A DNA stretch of 41,102 nucleotides from Bradyrhizobium hipponense. Lineage in GTDB: Bacteria; Pseudomonadota; Alphaproteobacteria; Rhizobiales; Xanthobacteraceae. The DNA lies in contig NZ_VSTH01000044.1 in the NCBI RefSeq assembly GCF_008123965.1, positions 1 to 41,102 on the forward strand, in the 5' to 3' direction. The notes below the pieces were generated by a model that made no database searches, was not told the DNA's origin, and saw only the letters and a program-made list of their open reading frames with translations. Positions 15,052 through 22,837 of the stretch are shown here, piece after piece; within the stretch, counting starts at the first letter, position 1, and each line of letters starts with the position of its first letter. The translations under genes were made by a program, and so were the position numbers.

Positions 15052-17139
15052 CTACTTCGTCAGCGCGGCGACCGGCCGCCAGGCCGCATTGGGCGCGACC
15101 TCCGCCAATTGCCGGCAACGCTCGCGCATCAGCTCGGCCGGCCGATCGTGGCCGCGCTGCTTCAGCACGGCCTCGAAATCGGCCAGCGCTGCGGCAAACC
15201 GGCGTGCGCGATAGTTGGCGAGACCCTGTTCGTAGCGCCCGATCCAGCCGGTCTCCTCGCTGCTTTCCTCCCCGGCAATCCCGACCAGTTCGTAGACCGA
15301 AAATCCCTCCTCACGCCCGTACACCGCGATGCTGTCGATCTCGCGCGCGAGGATGGCGCCGCGAGCCAGGCGTTCGGTTGCCTCGCCGATCAGGATTTGC
15401 GTGCCATAGGACTTGTTGGCGCCCTCGAGCCGGCTAGCAACGTTCACGGCGTCGCCGATCACGGTGTAGTTCAGGCGCAGCTCCGATCCGATATTGCCGA
15501 CCAGCATGCGACCGGAATTGATGCCGATGCGGATCTGGAGGGCATGGCCGAGATCGTTGGCAAGGCCGGACTGCGCGATCGCCCTCTGGCAGTCGAGCGC
15601 GGCACGGCAGCATGACAGCGCATGATCGCGCTGCGGCCGAGGCGCGCCCCAGAATGCCATGACGGCGTCGCCAATGAACTTGTCGATGGTGCCACCATTG
15701 GCGACGACGGCTTCCGAGGCGAGGTCGAGATAGCGCGACAGCAGCGGCACGACCCGATCGCCCATCCGCTCCGACAGGCCGGTGAAGCCGGCGATGTCGA
15801 CGAACATCACGCTGAGCTCCTGGATGGCGCCGCCCGGCTTGGCTTCGACGCCCTGGCGCAGCAGCGAGCGGACGAGGTCGGCCGGAATGAACTTTCGGAA
15901 CGCGGAGAGCCCTGCCGCCATCTCGGCGATCGCGCCGGACAGGCTCGCGATTTCCTTCAACCGCGACGGATGACGCCGCACCTGCTCCAGCGCAAAGGTC
16001 TCGACATGACGGAGCTCGCCGACGACGCGGGAGAGCGGCGCAGCGATCACCGACCGCGCCAGCATCGCGGAAGCCACGGCCGCAAGTACCGCGCCGACAG
16101 CGAGACCGGCGATCAGGCGCCGCAGCGTCGTCTCGACCGGACCGAGGAACTCGGCCTCGGGAATGACAGTGGCAAGCGACCAGCCCGGAAACGGCAGCGG
16201 CGTCAGCGCGACTTCATAAGCCGCGTGGTTCGCGGTGAGCCGGCCTCGCCACGCCTCCGTGCGCCCCTTGCCGCCGGCAGTCGCAAGCGCCATCTGCGCC
16301 AGCGGCAGCAGCTGCTGCTCGCCATGGGCAGCGTGCAATTCGTCGGCGTCCTTGTCGGGTGCGGCGACGAGCTCGCCGCCGTCGTCCAGGATGAAAGCGG
16401 CGCCGGTGCGGCCGACCTCGAGCTGGGAAAGAAACCGCGCGAGCCTGGTGTATTCGATGATGATTGCCAGGACACCCTGGCGCTCCTGGTAGACATCGAT
16501 GGGACCGGCAAAGGCGATCGACGGGCGCTCGCCGATCGGATGCTCGGCCACGCGGAACCATTGTGGACCGCTTGCGGCGATGCCGGTCTTGAACCAGCTG
16601 CGCTCTGCGACGCGGAAGCCGGTCGGCTCGAAACGGCGGCTGGCAAATTCGATATCGCCGGGGACCACGTCATATTCGTCGACGCGGCGCTGGCCCGGGT
16701 GATCCGTGAGCGAGATTTCCATCATCTCCAGATGCCCGTCGCCAAGCTTGTGGGCGGCGAAGAAAGAGCCATCCGGCCAGCCGAAGGCGACCCAGGAGAT
16801 GGTGGCCTGCGATTGCAATTGCGACAGGAACACGAACTCGCGCTTGTCGGCTTCGCGGGTGTCGAGCACATTCTGGAGGAACAGCGTGCGGATCGCAGTG
16901 TGCGCAGCGTGCGCCTCAGCAACGATGGCCGCGACCTCCTTGCGGACGGCGGCGACGATCTGCTCGTTGATGGTCGAGGCGAGCTGGCGGCTGGTCGCCT
17001 CTGCCGTGCGCCACCAGAGCAGGCTGGAGAGCGCGGCGGTGAGCAGGATAGCGGTCAGCACCAGCGCCGAGACCGCAAGGCGGATGCTGACCGTCAACCT
17101 GGCGAGCGCATCAAGCTGCCGTCCGGGAAAGACGTTCAT
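15052..17139 (-). CDS. Membrane-bound class III cyclase with extracytoplasmic sensor domain
   Basis: This encodes 695 residues. A first transmembrane segment (about 20-43) is followed by a ~290-residue periplasmic sensor of dCache type (V-A-F-G-W-P-D-G-S-F near 120; later G-A-A-F-I-L-D-D-G-G-E). A second transmembrane segment (about 340-362) and a HAMP-like linker follow. The cyclase domain (about 445-610) has MFVDIAGFTGLSERMG, KFIGDAVMAFWGAP and GDAVNVASRLEGANK, carrying both metal Asp residues and the Asn/Arg pair. A C-terminal helical, TPR-like tail (about 635-690) closes the protein. It should make cAMP or cGMP in response to an external small molecule. GGAAACAGCG is the only weak binding site before the start. 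Confidence 0.93.
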   Translation of the reverse strand: MNVFPGRQLDALARLTVSIRLAVSALVLTAILLTAALSSLLWWRTAEATSRQLASTINEQIVAAVRKEVAAIVAEAHAAHTAIRTLFLQNVLDTREADKREFVFLSQLQSQATISWVAFGWPDGSFFAAHKLGDGHLEMMEISLTDHPGQRRVDEYDVVPGDIEFASRRFEPTGFRVAERSWFKTGIAASGPQWFRVAEHPIGERPSIAFAGPIDVYQERQGVLAIIIEYTRLARFLSQLEVGRTGAAFILDDGGELVAAPDKDADELHAAHGEQQLLPLAQMALATAGGKGRTEAWRGRLTANHAAYEVALTPLPFPGWSLATVIPEAEFLGPVETTLRRLIAGLAVGAVLAAVASAMLARSVIAAPLSRVVGELRHVETFALEQVRRHPSRLKEIASLSGAIAEMAAGLSAFRKFIPADLVRSLLRQGVEAKPGGAIQELSVMFVDIAGFTGLSERMGDRVVPLLSRYLDLASEAVVANGGTIDKFIGDAVMAFWGAPRPQRDHALSCCRAALDCQRAIAQSGLANDLGHALQIRIGINSGRMLVGNIGSELRLNYTVIGDAVNVASRLEGANKSYGTQILIGEATERLARGAILAREIDSIAVYGREEGFSVYELVGIAGEESSEETGWIGRYEQGLANYRARRFAAALADFEAVLKQRGHDRPAELMRERCRQLAEVAPNAAWRPVAALTK

Positions 17140-17354
17140 CGCTGTTTCCGCTCTCCGGCCCAGCCGGAACTGGCCAAACCACCCGGTATCGTTCTACGCG
17201 ACGCCGCCCGCGTTCGTTACGTCTCGCAGGCAAAGCCCGCGGCCTCCAATGCTCTCCGGCTAAGGTCTCGATAGCGCCAAGGCATTGGATTTACGCGGCC
17301 GCTTGCCGGCTAATCCGGGCCCAAGCGCACAGCCTGTGCGCCGCACCCAACGGT

Positions 17355-17370
17355 CTCACGAAGTCGTGAG
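17355..17370. promoter_or_regulatory. Perfect inverted repeat, candidate operator
   Basis: CTCACGA-AG-TCGTGAG is a perfect 7-base inverted repeat with a two-base centre. It lies 107-92 bases before the bufferin precursor start and 12 bases upstream of the putative -35. Its symmetry and position fit a dimeric repressor or activator site; no regulator gene is adjacent. Confidence 0.4.
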
Positions 17371-17381
17371 CGGCCTGCGCA

Positions 17382-17408
17382 GTAACGCAGTCCGCGGGCG
17401 AACGAAGG
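17382..17408 (+). promoter_or_regulatory. Possible ECF-sigma promoter of the bufferin operon
   Basis: GTAACG, 15 bases, then CGAAGG resembles extracytoplasmic-function sigma promoters (GTAAC at -35, CGAA-like at -10). In Caulobacter, bufferin genes are described as part of an ECF SigF regulon. The match is partial, and no ECF sigma/anti-sigma gene lies in the window. Confidence 0.35.
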
Positions 17409-17461
17409 AGACGATGCGCTCATCGCCCACAGTGCGATGCAATCCCCAGAGGAGATATTCG

Positions 17462-17767
17462 ATGTCTGCAAAGCATACCGTCACTGCGTTCGTTCTCGCC
17501 GGCGCCGTCAGCACCGCGCTCGCGACGCTGGCCGTCGCCGCACCGCTGACCAAGGCCGAGGGGGACGCCGCGGTGGCTGCCAAGAAGGAAAAATGCTTCG
17601 GCGTCGCGCTGAAGGGCCAGAACGATTGCGCGGCGGGACCGGGCACCACCTGCCAGGGCACCTCGACCACCAACTTCCAGGGCAACGCGTGGAAGTTCGT
17701 GCAGGGCGGCACCTGCACCAGTATCGAGCTGCCGAACGGCAAGAAGGGCTCGCTCAAGCCGGTGTAA
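17462..17767 (+). CDS. bufA1: Bufferin-type RiPP precursor (DUF2282)
   Basis: This encodes 101 residues: a Sec signal peptide (1-27, ending LAVAA) and a core with four cysteines at 45, 56, 64 and 85. Family-typical stretches are [23 protein letters not shown] and F-Q-G-N-A-W-K. DUF2282 proteins are now known as bufferins: precursors whose core cysteines are partly converted to thiooxazole-type heterocycles by a DUF692 (MNIO) enzyme before export, giving periplasmic copper-binding peptides. The start follows AGAGGAGA (17448-17454) and begins the signal peptide; a longer frame to 17285 is not used. It is first in a tight operon with the enzyme, partner and a DoxX protein. Assignment rests on sequence pattern plus operon order. 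Confidence 0.93.
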   Translation: MSAKHTVTAFVLAGAVSTALATLAVAAPLTKAEGDAAVAAKKEKCFGVALKGQNDCAAGPGTTCQGTSTTNFQGNAWKFVQGGTCTSIELPNGKKGSLKPV

Positions 17768-17818
17768 CGCGGCTAGCTGGCACATCGCGACAAACAGGGG
17801 CGGGAGCGGAGGAGCACG

Positions 17819-18736
17819 ATGACCATGGCAACCAAGACAAATGCGTCCACGGCCGTGCCTCTCCGCTTTCCCGCTCCGATCGGCGGCGTCGCCGGGACGA
17901 GCTTCAAGCCCGAGCATCTTGCGGCCATCCTCGAAGCCGGCCGGCAGCGCGGCTTCTTCGAGGTCCATGCCGAGAACTACATGGGGGCGGGCGGCCCACC
18001 GCATCGCGCGCTGGAAGCGATCCGCCGCGACCATCCGCTTTCGCTGCACGGCGTCTGCATGTCGATCGGCGGCCCGCAGCCGCTCGACAAGGCGCATCTG
18101 GCACGCTTTCGCAGCCTGGTCGCGCGCTACCAGCCGGCGCTGGTGTCCGAACATCTGGCTTGGTCTACGCATGAGACCAGCTTCTTCAACGATCTTCTGC
18201 CGCTGCCGTATACAGAGGCGACGCTGCGCTGCGTCTGCGATCACATCGATGAGGTGCAGGAGGCGATCCGGCGCCCGATCCTGCTGGAGAACCCGTCGAC
18301 CTATGTCGCGTTCCGCGGCTCGACCATGAGCGAGACGGACTTCATCCGCGGCGTCGCGCAGCGCACCGGCTGCGGGCTGCTGCTCGACGTCAACAACGTC
18401 TTCGTCTCCGCGGCCAATCACGGATTTTCAGCCCTGGACTATCTGGCGGACTTTCCGCTGTCGCATGTCGCGGAAATTCATCTCGCCGGACATGCCGAAC
18501 AGGCGGACGACGACGGCGCGCTGCTCCTGATCGACAGCCATGACGGCCCGGTCGCCGACGCCGTGTGGACGCTGTTCGAAATCGTCATCGGGCGTCGCGG
18601 CCCGGTGCCAACGCTGATCGAATGGGACAGCAAGATTCCCGATTGGCCGGTCCTGCAAGCGGAAGCCGCGGCCGCGCAAGTGATCCTCGACCGTGGCGCA
18701 TCCAGCACGCTGCCGGCAGACCGTCATGCCGCTTGA
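17819..18736 (+). CDS. bufB: MNIO-family (DUF692) peptide-modifying iron enzyme
   Basis: This encodes 305 residues forming a TIM-barrel DUF692 protein related to MbnB, the methanobactin oxidase. Candidate metal ligands are conserved: His50 and Glu52 (EVHAENY), His77 (SLHGV), Glu111/His112 (SEHLAW), Glu157 (LLENPS), Asp190/Asn192/Asn193 (LDVNN), His221 and His225 (HLAGH), Asp239/His241 (IDSHD) and Glu268/Asp270 (EWD). These enzymes use a multinuclear iron centre and oxygen to turn cysteines of the precursor into heterocycles. The start at 17819 follows GGAGGAG. It lies 51 bases after the precursor and overlaps the partner gene by 11 bases. It acts in the cytoplasm. Confidence 0.95.
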   Translation: MTMATKTNASTAVPLRFPAPIGGVAGTSFKPEHLAAILEAGRQRGFFEVHAENYMGAGGPPHRALEAIRRDHPLSLHGVCMSIGGPQPLDKAHLARFRSLVARYQPALVSEHLAWSTHETSFFNDLLPLPYTEATLRCVCDHIDEVQEAIRRPILLENPSTYVAFRGSTMSETDFIRGVAQRTGCGLLLDVNNVFVSAANHGFSALDYLADFPLSHVAEIHLAGHAEQADDDGALLLIDSHDGPVADAVWTLFEIVIGRRGPVPTLIEWDSKIPDWPVLQAEAAAAQVILDRGASSTLPADRHAA

Positions 18737-19508
18737 GCAGAACCAGGCTTTTGCCACGGCTTTCGCGCGGGGGCTGCTCGATCCAACACGACCTGCGCCG
18801 CCGGACGTCACGGGCCGAGATGGCAGATCAGCCGGACGGCGCTACGACGTCTACCGCAACAACGTCACGGTCAGCCTGATCGAGGCGCTCGCCGCGATCT
18901 ATCCGGCGGTGCAGCGCATCACCGGCCCCGATTTCTTCCGCGCCATGGCGCGCTGCCACATCCGCAAGTCGCTGCCGACCTCGCCGCTGCTGTTCGACTA
19001 TGGCCGCGACTTTCCCGCGTTCATCGAGAGCTACGAACATGCGCGCGAACTGCCCTGGCTCGCCGACGTTGCCCGCATCGAACGTGGCTGGCTCGACGCC
19101 TATCACGCACGGGACGCCGCGCCGTTGTCGCCGGCACAGCTCGCTGCGGTCGCACCGGATCGGCTGGCCGACCTGGTTTTTATGCCGCACCCCGCCGCTG
19201 GTATCGTGCGCTCGCACTTCTCGGCGGTGACGATATTCGCCGCCAACCGCGACACCGCACCGGTCGAACGCATCGACGGTTCGACGCCGGAAGATGCATT
19301 GATCACGCGCGCCGAATTCGACGTCACCGTCCGGCACCTTCCGCCCGGCGGCGCGATCTTCGCGGCCAGTCTGATGTCGGGCCGGCCGCTCGGCGAGGCT
19401 GCCGCGTCGGCGCTGGACGCGGCGCCCGATTTCGACCTCGCCTCGAACATCGCCGGATTGATCGAAGCCGGTGCATTCACCTCGATTGCTTTTGGAGACG
19501 CAGGATGA
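18726..19508 (+). CDS. bufC: DUF2063 partner protein of the MNIO enzyme
   Basis: This encodes 260 residues. The N-terminal DUF2063 region (about 5-95) shows F-A-R-G-L-L-D, the family signature [16 protein letters not shown] and a typical ...[18 protein letters not shown] helix. The C-terminal half resembles the MbnC-like fold. In methanobactin and bufferin systems this partner binds the precursor and presents it to the MNIO enzyme. The start at 18726 overlaps the end of the enzyme gene, consistent with translational coupling and a stable complex; an ATG at 18693 would give an atypical extension. The gene overlaps the DoxX gene by ATGA. Confidence 0.93.
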   Translation: MPLEQNQAFATAFARGLLDPTRPAPPDVTGRDGRSAGRRYDVYRNNVTVSLIEALAAIYPAVQRITGPDFFRAMARCHIRKSLPTSPLLFDYGRDFPAFIESYEHARELPWLADVARIERGWLDAYHARDAAPLSPAQLAAVAPDRLADLVFMPHPAAGIVRSHFSAVTIFAANRDTAPVERIDGSTPEDALITRAEFDVTVRHLPPGGAIFAASLMSGRPLGEAAASALDAAPDFDLASNIAGLIEAGAFTSIAFGDAG

Positions 19509-20014
19509 TCGCGGATCAACGCATGTCGGCGGACGGGAGCCTGCCGATGCTCGGGCTCCTCATCGACAAGGCCAATCATCTGGTGCAGACCATCGCATCG
19601 CCATTGATCGTGCAGCTCGTGCTGCGCTTCGCACTTGCCGTGCCGTTCTGGCGCTCCGGCATTCTCAAATGGGACGGCTTCCTCAGGCTGAACGACACCG
19701 CAGTGACGCTGTTCAGCGACGAATTCATGCTGCACCTCCCGGGCGGCCCCTATCATTATCCCGCGCCGACGGTGATGGCCTTCCTGTCGGGCTGCGGCGA
19801 GATCATGTTTCCAATTCTGCTGATCCTCGGTCTTGGCACGCGCTTCGCCGCGCTCGGGCTATTGTTCATGACTGTCATCGTCGAACTTACCGTGCCCGAC
19901 GGCTGGCCGGTGCATATCACCTGGGCGGCGATGGCCCTCGGCATCATGGCCTACGGGCCGGGGCGCGTCTCGCTCGACCATTTGATCGGCCGGGCGCTCG
20001 CGCCCGAACGATAG
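19505..20014 (+). CDS. DoxX-family membrane protein of the bufferin operon
   Basis: This encodes 169 residues with four hydrophobic segments (about 33-52, 85-105, 112-130 and 135-155) and the DoxX pattern of a membrane helix followed by F-W-x-S-G-x-x-K (here VPFWRSGILKWDGFL). The ATG overlaps the previous stop (ATGA), so it belongs to the operon. DoxX proteins commonly close bufferin operons and are proposed to handle redox chemistry or quinones in the membrane; the exact role is not established. No terminator is evident after it. Confidence 0.9.
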   Translation: MIADQRMSADGSLPMLGLLIDKANHLVQTIASPLIVQLVLRFALAVPFWRSGILKWDGFLRLNDTAVTLFSDEFMLHLPGGPYHYPAPTVMAFLSGCGEIMFPILLILGLGTRFAALGLLFMTVIVELTVPDGWPVHITWAAMALGIMAYGPGRVSLDHLIGRALAPER

Positions 20015-20085
20015 CGGCTCGGCTCCAAGGAGTTTGCGGCCAATGAGCGGCGCACAGTGCGGATCAACCGCCGCTTTCGCTTGCC

Positions 20086-20098
20086 ATGTGCTATCCTG
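20086..20098 (+). promoter_or_regulatory. Putative promoter -10 region (shared 13-mer)
   Basis: This carries the same ATGTGCTATCCTG as at 910-922, with its TATCCT core 34 bases before the methyltransferase start. The predicted transcript start would fall in the adjacent palindrome (20101-20122). Confidence 0.3.
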
Positions 20099-20100
20099 TC

Positions 20101-20122
20101 GCTGAAAGTCCGGACCTTCAGC
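20101..20122. promoter_or_regulatory. 22-base palindrome before the methyltransferase gene
   Basis: GCTGAA-A-GTCCGGAC-C-TTCAGC is symmetrical except for one base pair. It ends nine bases before the start codon and overlaps the likely ribosome-binding region, so it could be an operator or an RNA hairpin that limits translation. Confidence 0.5.
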
Positions 20123-20131
20123 GAGGCGACC

Positions 20132-20944
20132 ATGTCCGATGCCGATAAGGTTTTCGCCGGCTCCATTCCCGGGATCTACGACACCTATTTCGTTCCGCTG
20201 ATCTTCTCCGATTTCGCCGACGATATCGCAAGGCGCGTAGCGGCGCTCTCTCCCTCGGCATTGCTGGAGACTGCCGCGGGCACCGGTGCGGTGACGCGCG
20301 CCATGGCCGCCGCACTGCCTCACCACTTCCGCTACGTTGCGACCGATCTCAACGAGCCGATGCTGGCAATCGCGGCGCAGCGCCAGGCTGGGGATCCCCG
20401 CATCTCCTGGCGTCAGGCCGATGCATCGGCCTTGCCGTTCGACGATGCCGAGTTCGACGTGGTCTGCTGCCAGTTCGGCGCGATGTTCTTTCCGGACCGC
20501 GTCAAGGCATATGCGGAGGCAAGGCGCGTGCTGAAGCCGAACGGCACGTTCGTGTTCAACGTCTGGGACCGCATCGAGGAGAATGTGTTCGCGCACGAGG
20601 TAACGATGGCGCTCGGCAAGCTGTTTCCCGATGATCCGCCCCGCTTCATGGCCCGGACGCCGCACGGCTATCACGACAAGGCCGTCATCAAGGCAGATCT
20701 CGAAGGCGCAGGCTTCCGCGACATATCGATCGAAACGAGACCTGCGCTAAGTCGCGCGCCAACGGCCGAACAGGTTGCGTTCGCCTATTGCCAGGGCACA
20801 CCGCTGCGTTCCGAGATCGAGGCGAGAGACGCCAGCAAGTTTCAGGCTGCAACTGACGCCGTCGCCGAGGTGATCCGGACGCGTCACGGATCCGGACCGG
20901 TCGAAGCCAAGATTCAAGCCTTGGTGATCACGGCGCGTCCGTAA
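20132..20944 (+). CDS. SAM-dependent class I methyltransferase
   Basis: This encodes 270 residues. Motif I, LLETAAGTGAVTRAMA (about 47-62), binds AdoMet. The acidic end of strand 2 is seen in ATDLNEPML, then Q-A-D-A-S-A-L-P-F (motif II) and V-V-C-C-Q-F-G (motif IV), with L-K-P-N-G-T-F after. It is a UbiE/Methyltransf_11-type enzyme with a C-terminal part that differs from menaquinone/ubiquinone methyltransferases, so the substrate is unknown. ATG 20132 was chosen because it follows GCGAGG and the palindrome; a frame start at 20057 lies upstream of the putative promoter. Confidence 0.9.
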   Translation: MSDADKVFAGSIPGIYDTYFVPLIFSDFADDIARRVAALSPSALLETAAGTGAVTRAMAAALPHHFRYVATDLNEPMLAIAAQRQAGDPRISWRQADASALPFDDAEFDVVCCQFGAMFFPDRVKAYAEARRVLKPNGTFVFNVWDRIEENVFAHEVTMALGKLFPDDPPRFMARTPHGYHDKAVIKADLEGAGFRDISIETRPALSRAPTAEQVAFAYCQGTPLRSEIEARDASKFQAATDAVAEVIRTRHGSGPVEAKIQALVITARP

Positions 20945-21006
20945 TTGAATCGGCCTCCGTCCCGGCTCCCAGACGGCCATGTGGCTGAAGGGCGGCGGTC
21001 GGTGTC

Positions 21007-22563
21007 CTACCAGAAGCTCCGCGGCATCGGCTGCGCCGGTTGATAGTATTGGTACTGGCCGCGCCGGCGCGGATTAACCGGCTGCGGATACGGATCGCGC
21101 TGCTGGAAGAAGAAGCCGAAGCCATTGCCGCCATTGTCCCAGCTGTCATCGCTGGCAATGGCCATCGGCGCGGTCGGCTTGCGCGTGATGAAGCCGCCCT
21201 GGGGCTGGTTGCTCAGCACCGCGACGAACTCGGTGCGATAATTGGTCTCGCTGCTGAGCGGCTCGTCCGAAATGATGATCGACGATCGCGGCAATGCGGT
21301 CGGCGCGATCCGATCGAGCACCTCCTGCGGGATGGTGATCCGGTCGAGCGCGTTCTTGGCGTCGTCGCCGTTTTCGATGGTGACCACGCTCCAGCGCAAG
21401 CCTGTATCGTTCTTCGCCATCGCCGTGAAGATATGCGTGCCGAGCGGCTGGTCGGGATTGCGGATCGCGATCGGAACCTCGATGCTGGTATCGAACACTT
21501 CGCCGCCGCCGTCCGGCGCCGGCTTGTGCGTGTTCCGCCGCACGTAAAGCTTCTGCGTCGCGCGGCTGATGTAGACCGAAACCGGCTCGAGCGCGAGTTT
21601 TGCGTCGGTCGCCGCCTTGACCGCGTCGGCCTTCTTGGCTGCCGCCGTCTTCGCAGCATCCTTGGTGGCAGCGACGGCGTCGCGCTTCGACTGCGCGGCG
21701 GCCCTGGCGGCATCGAGCTGCGTCGCTGCATCCGCCGCCTTGGCGGCCGCCTTCTGCCTGAGCTCATCAGCCTTCGCCATGGCCTGGTCGGTCTTTGCGG
21801 CCGTCCGCGACTTGTCGGCGAAGGCGAGCTCGGCGTCGGCGCGGACCTTTTGCTGTTCCAGCTTGCGCAGCGAAGCGGGAAGCGAGGCGGCCTCTTTCGC
21901 TGTCGCCGCCGCAGCCTTCTTGGCCTCGTCGGCAGCGCGGGTCGCCTCCTCGGCCTCGGCGGATAGCTTGCCGATACGGTTCGGCGCCGCCGCAATGGCC
22001 TCCCGCTTCGGCATGAACAGCGCGGGATGAGAGAAATCGACCGGGGCCGCGTTCTCGGGCGAGATGATCACCCGCATCCCGATCTGCGTCTTGTCGAACA
22101 GACCCTCCGCGAACCCAAAGGGCATCCGTACGCAGCCATGTGAGGCGGCATAACCGGGCAGCGGCCCGCCATGCAGCGCGATGCCGTTCCAGGTGATGCG
22201 CTGCATGTTCGGCATCCAGGCATCGTCATACATGGTCGAGTGGTGGTCCTTGTCCTTCTCGATGACGGCGAAGACGCCCGCCGGCGTCTCGCGCCCTGTC
22301 GTGCCGGTCGACACCGGCGCGCGCAGGATCCAGCCGTCGGCGTCGTAGAAGGTGACCTGCTGGCTCTTGATCGAGACGATCGCCATGATCGGTTCGCCAG
22401 CCTCGCGCGGGGCCACCGCCTCGACAGGCTGGCGCGCCTGCTTCGCCGCGGCGGCCGGCGTCAGTGCTGCAAAGGCGACCATTGCCGCCAATGTCAGAAT
22501 TCCGGGAGGCCCCCAACGCCGCATCGCCACGGTGGATTGCGCCGTCGTCAATCGGTCTTTCAT
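21007..22563 (-). CDS. L,D-transpeptidase (YkuD) with helical insert and second YkuD-like half
   Basis: This encodes 518 residues. A cationic N-terminus and hydrophobic segment (about 20-40) act as a signal or anchor. The YkuD catalytic domain (about 58-170) has His131 and the motif SHGCVRM with nucleophile Cys144 and Arg146, so it should cross-link peptidoglycan (3-3 bonds) or attach proteins. Residues 198-325 are an Ala/Lys/Asp-rich, probably long helical region. Residues 327-440 look like a second YkuD fold (VSVYISRATQKLYVRR, G-T-H-I-F-T-A-M) but lack the S-H-G-C motif. The C-terminus is Gln/Tyr/Pro-rich. It acts in the periplasm. Confidence 0.92.
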   Translation of the reverse strand: MKDRLTTAQSTVAMRRWGPPGILTLAAMVAFAALTPAAAAKQARQPVEAVAPREAGEPIMAIVSIKSQQVTFYDADGWILRAPVSTGTTGRETPAGVFAVIEKDKDHHSTMYDDAWMPNMQRITWNGIALHGGPLPGYAASHGCVRMPFGFAEGLFDKTQIGMRVIISPENAAPVDFSHPALFMPKREAIAAAPNRIGKLSAEAEEATRAADEAKKAAAATAKEAASLPASLRKLEQQKVRADAELAFADKSRTAAKTDQAMAKADELRQKAAAKAADAATQLDAARAAAQSKRDAVAATKDAAKTAAAKKADAVKAATDAKLALEPVSVYISRATQKLYVRRNTHKPAPDGGGEVFDTSIEVPIAIRNPDQPLGTHIFTAMAKNDTGLRWSVVTIENGDDAKNALDRITIPQEVLDRIAPTALPRSSIIISDEPLSSETNYRTEFVAVLSNQPQGGFITRKPTAPMAIASDDSWDNGGNGFGFFFQQRDPYPQPVNPRRRGQYQYYQPAQPMPRSFW

Positions 22564-22837
22564 GCCATCCTCGGTCGAAATGCCAGTCCGCGCTTGTGTC
22601 GGTCACGTATCAGATTGCGATTTCTGGATTAAGAAATCACAGCCGCCTTACGTTCCCTGTGTGGCGATATTCGGCCCGTTCCGGCGACAAGCCTCTCATA
22701 TACGACGGCGCGCGCAGGCGGAAGGGCGGCTCGCGGCCGGGGCTGGTCTGAGGCTGGTGGCCTCTCGCTGCGGCAGAATGTCCGGATTGCGGAGGCCCCC
22801 CTGATGTCAGTTAGTGGGGCAGCGCCCAGCGGGCCTG

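Larger units (their letters stand above)
17140..17461. other. Divergent regulatory region between cyclase and bufferin operon
   Basis: This 322-base stretch must carry promoters for the leftward cyclase and the rightward operon. I see a perfect short inverted repeat (17355-17370), a possible ECF-sigma promoter (17382-17408) and the binding site for the first operon gene. An open frame from 17285 is just an upstream extension of that gene. Confidence 0.5.

Noticed and set aside
15622..17274. 550-codon plus-strand open frame opposite the dCache cyclase
   Set aside because: Composition (Arg/Gly/His/Glu-rich, no domains) and exact overlap with a well-supported cyclase show it is a GC-driven antisense shadow.
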